DNA from: Paralichthys olivaceus
Lineage: Eukaryota; Chordata; Actinopteri; Pleuronectiformes; Paralichthyidae
Reading direction: 5' to 3'
NCBI RefSeq assembly: GCF_024713975.1
Contig: NC_091099.1
Location: 17,589,501-17,653,500 of the forward strand
Length of the DNA stretch: 64,000 bases
Positions 38,126 to 48,053 of this stretch are shown here, in pieces. Positions within the stretch are counted from its first letter, which is position 1, and each line of letters begins with the position of its first letter. Under the pieces are notes generated by a model. It had not been told where the DNA came from. It saw nothing but the letters and a program-made list of their open reading frames with translations, and ran no database searches. A program made the translations under genes and the position numbers.

Positions 38126-39737
38126 AAAAACTACTGCAGTCTAACATTTTACTTAAATGACAAATATAGTGTTGAGTCTATGAATTAACTTTTTAAAGAG
38201 GTGTGGTGGCTGTAGTTTGTGGTTGGGCTGAATCGCATTACATTTCTTTCTTATATTCTATTTCCTCATTTATACTGTCAAGGGTAGATTCAATATTTTA
38301 AAAGACTATCGTTATATTTTGGAGATTAACTAATCCTCAGAAAAATAATCTGCAGGTGGGGCCGCAACTAATGATTGTGTTCACAATTACCTGATTAATG
38401 ATTTAAGTTATGAAATAACAAAAAATTGTGGAAGCCAAAGGCAGTATCTTCAAATGTTTTACTTTGTTTGAACACAAGTCACAAAAATGTTTATTTAGGG
38501 AAGACATTTGTCAAAGAAAAGGAGAAACCTGTCACATCTGAGAAGCTGAAACCCTAACATATGTGGTATCAGAATCATTTGTGATAGCTTTCTTTCAATT
38601 TATGGATTAGTTGACAAATAATTTCAGCTATATATCTGCAGACATTATGAATATTCTCGCAGAAGTGTAGACACAAACATAGTTTACTCAATCCTCTGAT
38701 AGTAAAATGTATATATTTGAGTTTTCAACTCATCTTATCCACAAAAATGAACACATAGTTAAATCAAATCCCCTCAACCTTGGTGAATGTAAGATCAATA
38801 GCTAAGTCAGAAACTGGAAAATGAATGTACATCCTAACACGCAGGCTAATAACAGCACTACTGATAGCTGATGCGGATGTTGTGGTATCTTTGGGAGTAT
38901 CTGGTTGACAGTAACTAACTCGACCCGGCCGTACTGGGCTTTAAAGGGGGAATTGAAAAGAAATCGGGTTTGTGTACGAATGAAGTCGTAAATTGTTAAC
39001 CGGTCAGTTTGTGCGTGTGACAACACCGCTGCCATCACTGTGATATAACCACAGTGGATGATGACAGGGAATTGCCAACATTTCATGTACTGTGCCTGGC
39101 AGCTGGAGAATCCTCATGTAAACGAGGAGTCACAGCTTCACCTGCAGCCACCAGCTGGAAGCTAGAGTCGTGTGTTCAGCCTCAATACCCAGATAGAGGG
39201 GCTGGTAACTTCAGCTGCTCTGTCTTCTGGACCCTACATTATGACAGATGATATTTAACTAACGTGAGGCTAAGCTAACATTGGGCGCAAATTAGGTAAA
39301 AGAAGCCGGTCGGGCTAGCAGCGGATATCCAGGAGTGATTGGATGTGTAACCACCAAAAACAAAACACACAGAGGTGAATACCATCTGGTTCTAGGTGTT
39401 GAACGCTTGAATAAACGCATGACACACCATTACTCTTTTTCCTACATATGAAATGACAGCTTGATTCCTGCTAACCGCTAGCGTGCTACATTATCATGAA
39501 GACGTACGGCGCGGCCTACACAAGCTAGCGCTGGACTGCAGGCAGGTTATTGGCAGAATAAACAACTGACACTGCTCCCACGACTTTAACACAACACGGA
39601 CGGTGGCCTCACGAGCCTCGGGAAGCTCCAGCGTCAGCGTGGGGAGTCGTGAGAGACACGGCTGTCCTGCGATGGATGAGGGAGAACGGGTGCTGGCTAG
39701 TGCGGCTAGCAGCCTGGCTAACGTTAGCGTCACTTAC

Positions 39738-40065
39738 CCTGTCCGTATTTAGCTTAGATTCCACTCCGAGGGAGTCACACCAGATTGGGCGGAGACTGCG
39801 ACCCAGTGTATGTGAAATGTCCAAATTTCTACGGACGGTCAGTTAAGACAACCGCAGGCGTGTTGGTCTGCTGTGATTCAAAGGCTGGAAAGATGTTTCT
39901 GCCCCTTTTCTTCTCTTGGTATTGTAGAGACAATTTACGCTCAAACCACCATCTTAGCTAGCATTAATGTTGGGAGGAGGGAATGGGGCAAGTATGCTGT
40001 GCCACTGAGTCTGCGCAGCGGGACCGGGGCATTGTGGGAGACGGAGTTTTCCGGGAAACATTCTC
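39738..40065 (-). promoter_or_regulatory. cnot4: cnot4 promoter and non-coding first exon
   Basis: On the minus strand a donor GG/GTAAGT at 39738/39737 ends a likely non-coding exon that would join the acceptor before 37532. Upstream, CTCCCACAATGCCCC (around 40043-40029) fits the ZNF143 SBS core. GCTAAGATGGTGG (around 39961-39949) resembles a YY1 element, often placed just inside TATA-less housekeeping transcripts. Local GC is raised and no TATA box is seen. The start site is inferred to lie between about 39960 and 40030. Confidence 0.5.
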
Positions 40066-40205
40066 TCCCAACATGTGGAGTGTGATTTATGAGATGGAGG
40101 TAAATAAGAAAAGTGCATGAAAAGAACAGTACTTGATAATGGGAGGTTCTTTATTTTAATACTGACATTTTATGAGGAATTTCCCAAATCATTTAAATAT
40201 CACAT

Positions 40206-40255
40206 GCACTTTTCTCCATTGTGGGACTAATAAAGGACTTCTTAATATACTTCAA
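40206..40255 (+). mobile_element. LINE-like 3' tail fragment
   Basis: TTCTCCATTGTGGGACTAAT followed by AAAGGACTTCTTAATA resembles the terminal segment of fish non-LTR elements (a TTCCC..GGG..AATAAAG..TTCT pattern). A second, similar tail lies at 42236-42297. Only the tail is present, as usual for 5'-truncated copies. Confidence 0.35.
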
Positions 40256-40437
40256 TTTAATACCAGTTTTATGGTCATGCCGACATAAGTATGAACAGTG
40301 TGGCCTGGAATTATTAACCACGTCATTTTTTCAGTATTTTATGCTCAGTAATTGTGTTGTATTTTATCTGGACCCTGAGTCTGAATAATGAATGACATAT
40401 CATAACATACTCATGTCCCAACGACCACTACTAATGT

Positions 40438-40438
<1 letters not shown>

Positions 40439-40535
<97 letters not shown>

Positions 40536-40583
40536 CATCCACCCATCCACCCATCCATCCATCCATCCATCCATCCATCTATC
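40439..40583. repeat. (TCTA)n / (TCCA)n microsatellite
   Basis: About 24 ATCT units pass into ATCC/ACCC variants, 145 bases in all. The long open frame through it (LSIYLSIYLSIY) is an artefact of the 4-base period. Confidence 0.95.
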
Positions 40584-40698
40584 ATTAAACTCTGAGCTTA
40601 TAAATTAGCAGTACAAAATGAATGAACGGATGGAAGTATTAATCAAACCAAATAAAACCTGACTTTCTTATCTAAGATCTACAGATGCATAACATCAG

Positions 40699-40742
40699 AT
40701 GCTTTGTATGTGATTCTACTGCTAGAATCACATACAAAGCAT
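40699..40742. repeat. perfect 20-bp inverted repeat with 4-base loop
   Basis: The arm at 40699-40718 (ATGCTTTGTATGTGATTCTA) is exactly complementary to the arm at 40723-40742, with CTGC between. The match stops sharply outside the arms. It lies in the spacer between the pseudouridine gene's 3' end and the cnot4 promoter. The loop seems too short for a typical microRNA precursor. Confidence 0.9.
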
Positions 40743-41006
40743 TTTATAAGTAAAATTGCCACTAAGAGGCTGGACACAAATGCTTATCTTCTCCATCACT
40801 GCTGTTGTATTGTAGTATATGTAGTTTTCTGCAGCATAAAAAATAGAAACACTAGAAAACCTTATAATGTGTAATCTTAGAATTTATTCACAAGGATTTG
40901 TAACCATGAGCTCAAGTTAAGGAAAGGAAAACTTTTTTGCAAGATATCAATCAGAACAATCAATAATATCGAATGCAATTTGTGTTATGTGTTATCATAC
41001 GTTACA

Positions 41007-41012
41007 TTTATT
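41007..41012 (-). terminator. poly(A) signal of the pseudouridine gene
   Basis: AATAAA on the minus strand, about 83 bases after the stop codon at 41095. A further one is at 40888-40883. Either gives a short 3' UTR. Confidence 0.4.
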
Positions 41013-41094
41013 TACTTAGTGTTTCATTTTGCACAATAATCCAAGTTCATCACACTTTTTTCTATATATGTCCCAAACTACAAATATCTTCAAT

Positions 41095-44000
41095 CTATAT
41101 GCACCTGTAGCTCGGTTTGGGCCAGTTCTGAGTCTGGACTTTGTTTAGATCTACAGATTCAAAGGTGAGCTTAGGGTCGATGGGGTGCGGTGATGCCAGG
41201 GACAGCCGTGCAGCCAAGAGCCCCATCCGGACACAGCTGTCCGTGTCTCTCCGCCGGAGGATCCCTGCCATCAGAGCGCCTGCAAGACTGCAGAGAGAGT
41301 GAAGATGAGTGACTTTGGTTACTGAAATGATTATGTGAAAGAGAGAATAGAGATCATGGGGAATGAAAAGTGTCTGAAACTGTAGCTGCAGAAGAAAAAA
41401 GAATGGAAAAGAAAGAAGTTGAAGAAAAGTTTTTAGCACCTGTCTCCTGCTCCTGATACATTGATTGTGTCCTCTGCCTTCATGGTCAGCGCCGGGTAAT
41501 GTACAGCACAAAGTTTTCTGCTCTGAAATTTGAAAAATTGAATTGAAGCAGTAATTGCCTCACATTTACTGTTCTGGTAACCCACGTCATCATCATCATC
41601 ATCATCATCAACAACAACATCATCATCATCATCATCAACATCATCATCATCATCATGTGGTCAGTCAGTCCTCACCCTCCTCTGCTTTCTTGGCTGCAGG
41701 TTGACCGAGTCTGCCTCCTGCTCTCCACACACCAACACGCCGTAAGCCCCCAGAGTCACCACCAGACAATGAAGATGCTCCAGAAGGGGGCGTGAGAGAT
41801 CCACAGCAACACCCAGCACCTCCTCAAGAGAACTTGGCATCACTGCCACCCCACAAGACAAAACCACATCCGCAGCCACTGTCACACTGTTCACATTTTT
41901 AACAAGAAACCCAACAATTGTGAGTCAACATGTGTAACATAGACACAGTGTACAGTTGAACCATTCAATACTGTTTTCTGTCTCTCAGTCAACTTCTGTT
42001 TACCTTCAGGTGTTTGGATACCCAGTGTTTTGTTCATGGTGCACAGCTCCGCCAGGTTTGGGGATGAATAGGACAGAGACTTCCAGGCGTCAGACAGGAA
42101 AGGCTTACAAGCTTTTTCTGAATCAGTTGGCTCATACCAGACTGTGACACACATCAGTGGTATTACATCAAAATTAACGAAACCTTGCGTTGACAATTTT
42201 CATTATCATTTAGTCACCTAAATGATAGGTGCATTACCAATGCTTATTTGAATTTCCCTACGGGGATTAATAAAGTACTTCTGAATCTCTGATTCTTACC
42301 ATTGATGTTGTGCTTTTTGGCAACACCACAAACATAGTCAATGGTGGACACAGGGATATTCCCATCAAGACACACAAGAGTGGCTGATGAAAGCTGCTTC
42401 TCAAACTGTGACACCTAGAGGGATTAGTTAGAGAGAATAGATAATTATTTTCATTGCAGATGTATTGTTTATCTATAAATGTTACAAATAAGACAAACTG
42501 ACATAATCATCTTACTTTGTTCAAAACCCAAGGCTGTTCGGTTTAAATCACCAAATATACACATCAAACACATTACAAATGACATGAATGTTTGTGGTAC
42601 TGGAACATCAATGCCGGACTAGTTTAACTAAAAGTCAATTCTTTTATTAGTAAAACTTACACACTGCTCTGTGATTTGCTGGTGAATGTCCATGTCACCC
42701 AAGCCGAGGCTCAGTTCTCCACTCTCAGTGATGACAGCACAGTAAGTAGCTGTGCTTTGTTCCTCCAGCCTGGCAACACCACTCGTGTTCTTGCAGAAAA
42801 AAGAATTTAACATTGACATAATTCAGGAAGAAGAATTGTAATCCTGCTTTGTGACAGTCACCTGTTGATGTGTACATACCATATGTTTACAGTGGTTGAA
42901 CACTGCATCACCGTTTGAATCAGCTCCAACAGCTGAGATGAACAGAGGCCTGTGCCCTAATCGACTCAGAGAGTCTGGAAGACAAACACCACAGACTCAG
43001 ATCAGGTTTGAAAGTGTTTATGAAAACGAAAATGAACATAATAGGATAAAGAACTCACTAGCGATGTTATGTCCTACACCACCAAATGACTGACACACAC
43101 TTCCTGGGTTGGTCTTTCCAAACTGAAAGAGGTAACAAGTGCTCTCAGACGTTTCAGACTACATTGTATGTTCTTATAAGACCTGTGGACAAATGTGTCG
43201 TGAATTAAACTTACTTGAATTGCTTTTCCTTTGGCAATGAAATCTATATTTATTCCTCCGATCACAACCTGTAAAATAAAAGCACTGCAGGTTCTGTATT
43301 GTGCCAATATATTACTTCTGTGGAAATAAGTCCTACATGTGTGTTTGTACTCACAATATTTGATTCTGATTCTGATGTGTGTTTTCCAGAATGATGAGTT
43401 TCATTTCTTAACTTTCTCTCATTCATTAGTTCTGACAGTGCGCAGGCGATCTGACTTCCAACTCGAGCATTGTTATGAATGAGAGCGATGTCTTGAAACA
43501 TCCCAAGTTAAGGAAGGTGTATTACAGCACAAAGGTAATCAGCAGTAGACATGAAAGGTAATTGTAGTTTAACTCTGTCAGCCTTTCAGGCGTTCAACCT
43601 TTTTTTCTCAGAATTTGATATGATCATGTTTCCTGTGTTCTTTGCATGATGTTTTCAGATTTTCTGAAGGATACTGGCCTGCAGGGACTTTCCTTGAGTC
43701 AGCTCATTGACCTTCTGGAGAATAAATGGGGTAACATCTCTTCCAGTGATACCTTTAGCACTGAGGGAATCAAAAAGACAAAAAAGTGATGATTTGATGC
43801 ATAAATCATTTAGTTCCCTTCACCAAATCCAGATCATAAAAACAAATATTACAACAGAGACTCTGTACCTGGCCTCTGTAACTGCAGCCTGTACGGCTTC
43901 CTCTATCTGCTGCCCAGCAGCTGCATGCTCCTCTGGGATAGGCACCGCTAACAGGACACCACTTTGAAGACCCAGGGACAAAGTGCTCGCTGAAAGACAT

Positions 44001-46258
44001 CCAAACAAAAAAGAACAAAAAACATGACAAACCATTTGTATGATGGGTATACCAACTTCAACATATTCTGTGTCTAATATGCCTGGAGACAGAATCTGTT
44101 AAAACTGAAGGAAATGGACAATCTTCAGGAAATGAAATGTTGATATACCTATGAGTTTTGCTGCCTCAGTAGGGTTGTCAGCCTGGCACGAGGAAGTGAA
44201 TCCACTTTGAGGAGAGAAGAATGCTGGGAAATTCTTTGACTTGCCATAAGTGGCTACACAGACGCCATGTGTTTCCTGATTAAAGATACACAGCGGAAGA
44301 AATATCGTATTTTAGTTGAATTCACTCATCTCAATTAATATAACACAAAGTATTGCTGATACATATTTTTCTGTATAAAAAGTGTACACTCAAATAGTAT
44401 CTCCATATTCTTACAAGGAATTCCAGGGTGCGACCGATGTCCAGAATAGACTTGACCCCAGCAGAGATCACAGCGATGGGAGTTCTGCCCAGCTCTGTCA
44501 GATCTGCACTGATGTCCAGACCTGAAGGAACAATAGTCAGTGGGGACAAATGATGAAACTTTCTGTAACTGTTATGGCACCTTAAATAAACATTTTGTTA
44601 TTCACATGCCCAAATTTGTTTTAAATCAAAGTCACAATCCTGAGTATTGGTGTTAATACGCATGAAGGTCTTCCTCAGAGTGAACTATCTCGGCCCTCAG
44701 CAGGCCACCGAATTCAGGTTGTATACCTGATGATGTCATTGTTTACTCTGAGAAAGACTTCTGTGTGAAAGGAAGCCAAAACCATATAGTCTGTCTATCA
44801 TCCTGATTTGTTGAGAGAATGAACATCTTACTGTTCTCTCCATCTCTGTGAACTCCTCCGATACCACCCGTGACAAACACAGGGATGCCAGCATGATGGG
44901 CAGCTATCATCGTGGCTGACACTGTCGTTCCCCCAGTGAGCCCCTGAGAAAAAAACCCACAAATACACACTGACTGCACCACACCACAATGAATTATAAA
45001 CTCACTTATTTCAAGTGGATGAAACCCTGTAGGTCAGCCATCGTGCTTATCAGACACAGTCTGGTATGAATTCCCAGTGGCAGCATTATTACTAAACCAG
45101 GGGTTCCCAAACCTTTCAGTGATGCTGTTGCTAATCTGTCATAATCATCTTAGGGGTCATGCAAGGACAAAGAAAATCAGTGGGCAGATGACTATTTTAA
45201 AATATTTTGACTGAGATATGCTATTTGTTATTTCTTTTCAAATTGTGTTCGATTCGAAGAAATCCTCCACTGGTGTCTCATGACCCCCCAGTGGGTCACA
45301 ACCCCTGTTTGGGAACCACTGTTATAAACTACTATATTCAGCTTTTATATACTTGTACCTTACTTAATTAACTTTTGCATTTATTATATTTCTGGTATAT
45401 GGTACAGATATAAAAAAGTGCTAAAGAATCTCACTTAGTAGTAAATACAGTATCTAAAACTGGCTCCATAAAGATTATGTTGCCTGTATTTGTTAGTGAT
45501 ACAAAAAATAAAAAAATAGAAATCTGAAAAGAGCTACTCTTAATAAAGACATTTGATCCGTACTGAATTGGGATTTTGAATTGAGGACATTTACATGAAA
45601 GGGAGATATTTTAGTGTTTCTACTGTAATTCAAACAATCAGAATGCTTCTTCCAGCACTGTTCATATCTGAGCTGAATAAGCTGCAGTCTCACTTTGCTG
45701 TTGACGTATGGCAGATCACGACGGGACACCTTCAGTGAGCTCCTGCAGTTCGCGAGGTGCTCCAGCTCCTCTGGTGACAGACCGACGTGCACTTTGCCCT
45801 CGATCACTCCAACCGTGGCTGGAGTGGCACCTCCCGCTCGTACTATGGCCTCCACCCCCTTTGCTGTGCTGTGTATGATTACACGAAGAAGGATCATTGC
45901 CAGTGAATAAAACGACTCAATAGTAGCTGCTGTTATCAGAATGTGTTGACGCTTGAAGGTCATGCAGGTGTACCTCAGGTTGTGTGGATAGGGCATGCCG
46001 TGTGTGATAATCGTACTCTCAAGGGCAACCACTGGTTTGTTTTCTGCCAACGCCTGGGATACAGATGGATGAACTCTGAAGAGGCAGTCTGAGGGGAGAG
46101 ATTCACAAATCATCCTCCTCCTCATCATCGTTACACATCGAGCTGTGTGTGCAGTATATTTTAAGGATACATTTACCATTTTTGCACCATGTGCTCTGAT
46201 ACGTTGAGATTCCTCTTCTCAGGACGAGTGCAGGGACGCTCCTCAGCATTCTCCTCAT
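41095..46258 (-). CDS. bifunctional pseudouridine-5'-phosphate glycosidase / pseudouridine kinase
   Basis: Eighteen exons (minus): 46258-46177, 46088-45974, 45868-45694, 44943-44832, 44521-44415, 44275-44149, 43989-43869, 43760-43675, 43491-43355, 43268-43215, 43122-43059, 42974-42880, 42789-42661, 42414-42300, 42141-42004, 41878-41676, 41522-41440, 41287-41095. They give 711 codons, all phases consistent. The N-terminal half is PsuG, which splits pseudouridine 5'-phosphate into uracil and ribose 5-phosphate. Residues matching E. coli Glu31, Lys93, His137, Asp149 and the Schiff-base Lys166 are present as E51, K112, H156, D168 and K185. The C-terminal half (from about 355) is a PfkB sugar kinase with GGINIDF, FGGVGHN and NVSGAGDS (base D647). 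The PsuG-PfkB order is that of fungal and fish fusions. Residues 1-27 are Arg-rich without acids, like a mitochondrial presequence. The ATG chosen follows a possible acceptor near 46283. Confidence 0.9.
41587..41656. repeat. (CAT/CAA)n trinucleotide repeat
   Basis: About 23 triplets of CAT with interspersed CAA inside the intron before the penultimate exon of the pseudouridine gene, 20 bases from the preceding exon's donor at 41676/41675. Confidence 0.95.
42236..42297 (+). mobile_element. LINE-like 3' tail fragment at a splice donor
   Basis: TTTCCCTACGGGGATTAATA, then AAGTACTTCTGAATCTCTGATTC, is the classic end of a fish non-LTR element. On the gene strand it begins within about 5 bases of the exon 14 donor (42300/42299) of the pseudouridine gene. 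Confidence 0.5.
45098..45321. mobile_element. hAT-type MITE (non-autonomous DNA transposon)
   Basis: 224 bases with terminal inverted repeats, CAGGGGTTCCCAAAC at the left and GTTTGGGAACCACTG at the right, of the CAGNGGTTCCCAA hAT type. Flanking 8-mers TACTAAAC (45090-45097) and TTATAAAC (45322-45329) differ at two positions, as expected for an aged 8-bp target duplication. It has no coding capacity and sits in intron 3 of the pseudouridine gene. Confidence 0.8.
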
Positions 46259-46776
46259 TCTGCTCAGATTTTGAGGCAAACCCTGAAAACATTTCAGTGT
46301 GAAAGAAAGCAGAGTCAGCTGATTCTCACTGATCAATCAAGTTGAGTTGATCAACTATCTTCACTGTTGCAGCCTGATAATGTGAATCATTTAGTGACTC
46401 CCCTCTAGTATCACTCCTAATTGCATTTAGAAACCAAAACATGAGAGGCAAATTTCTATGTTTAAGATCTTCTGATGACATTTATAGTAAATAGGTGATT
46501 GTGACTAAACAAACATGATTTAACGAGAGTGTCAAGACAAAGAAGACAACATTTACTGTCTAATTCTTTGATTAGAACTAAAAGACAAATCCTGAAAAAA
46601 CACAAATACTCTAAAGAGACAATATGGTTAATTTAGTGAAACAAATGTGTCCATTCTGTGTACACACATAAAAACTTTAAGTCATGTGTATGTCGAAATC
46701 AGAACAATAAACAATATTACCTCAATTTCTTGGAGGAAATATCAAATAGGCTCCCGCAAGCTGTATTACACCCGCA

Positions 46777-46812
46777 GTGTGTGTGTATGTGTTTGTGTGT
46801 GTGTGTGTGTTT
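46777..46812. repeat. (TG)n microsatellite
   Basis: About 17 TG units with two interruptions (TATG and TTTG). Confidence 0.85.
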
Positions 46813-47674
46813 GTTTTCTGGCGCTGGAAGGCACAAGTCCAAACCAGCTTTTGTGAGGATTTTCTTTGCTCCAGTTAGTCGGGACAAATTCCCACCACCA
46901 TCCCCCCTCTTGGGGCCACTCTCAAAAACCTACACCCAAAGTCCAGAGCCAGCATCTGTGACATCATCACCTTTTTCTCCTATTTCACTGCATCTATGCA
47001 CTAAAGATTGTTCGATGTAAAGTATTACACCATCAATATTGTGTTTGATGCATATAGCAAAAGAAGTTCACAGCGTACTGATCTAATTTGTACCAACACT
47101 GTTAATTTAACAGCTTTAAACTTTAATCAATATCTCTTTAATGACACAGTGAAGATCAGAGACATTGATAGACACAAACCCAAATTACATTTAGATCATC
47201 TGAACATCCATGTGCTGGGAAGAAGTCATCAACATTAACTGATTGGTTCTGTGCTATGATGGAGAACATTTCCCTGTGGTGGAAATGTTGACTACTTCAA
47301 AACAAAACAAAACATCCTTGCTCACAGATATTAAAAAGGTCAAAAACACATTGCATTCAATGAATTCATTGTTAAAAGTCTCCACCATGAGATTTAGTGC
47401 TTACCTTCTCCGATGCAACCTAAATACTGTTAACTTTGCTGGAGGGTTGAACTTTGACCTGAACACTGTTTACACAGCCCACAAGCAGCCATTCTGTGCT
47501 CTAAACTATAGTCTGGAATTGTCTCCTGGTGAACAGTGACACAAGCAAATATACACGGGCAAACATGTATATGACAAACAAAGCATGTTTGTGTATGAAA
47601 TATGCACATAGATACTCTTTATAAAGTCTGCAAAGAAATGTTATATGTTCCAGTCTCGTTTTCTGCCTCGATTC

Positions 47675-47945
47675 GAAATATAGCAGCTAATCCCAGAAAT
47701 ATTACACAAAAACGACTGGACAGATCACCATGAAACTTAATGTAATGATGCGGAAGGGCTTAGTAAGGAACTGATTTTATTTTGGTATGGATCCAGGAAT
47801 TTTTCCACTGATCTCCCACAATAATACATTTAGATGAAAAAAATCATGCAAATTTAGGGGACCTTTTCTACAAGTGTGTGCAATTTAATGCAGCTTGACT
47901 GAATTTGAATGGACTATTGAGCCCTGGTTTAGCCCAAACTAAAGA
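47675..47945 (+). repeat. dispersed repeat copy 3
   Basis: It is the most complete copy in the window: ATTACACAAAAACGACTGGA, CCATGAAACTTAATG, TTTTGGTATGGATCCA, AAATTTAGGGGACC, AGTGTGTGCAATTTAATGCA and TTGACTGAATTTGAATG in that order. Non-coding, class unassigned. Confidence 0.65.
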
Positions 47946-48053
47946 AGTGAAGTGCAACCCTCTGCAGTCAATCTGGCTGCGTTGCCTCAACAGTAAGATC
48001 TGAATTCAGCGGAGGATCACATTAACAGCTGCGGAATCAGTTTCTCAGGTCAG

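Larger units (their letters stand above)
46259..48053. other. spacer between the pseudouridine gene and the IL-17 receptor gene
   Basis: It should hold the pseudouridine gene promoter and any non-coding exon, plus the receptor gene's 3' UTR. I see no coding exon. It contains a TG run (46777-46812) and dispersed repeat copy 3 (47675-47945). Confidence 0.5.

Noticed and set aside
40392-40595. Frame encoding repeated LSIY
   Set aside because: Produced by the TCTA microsatellite.
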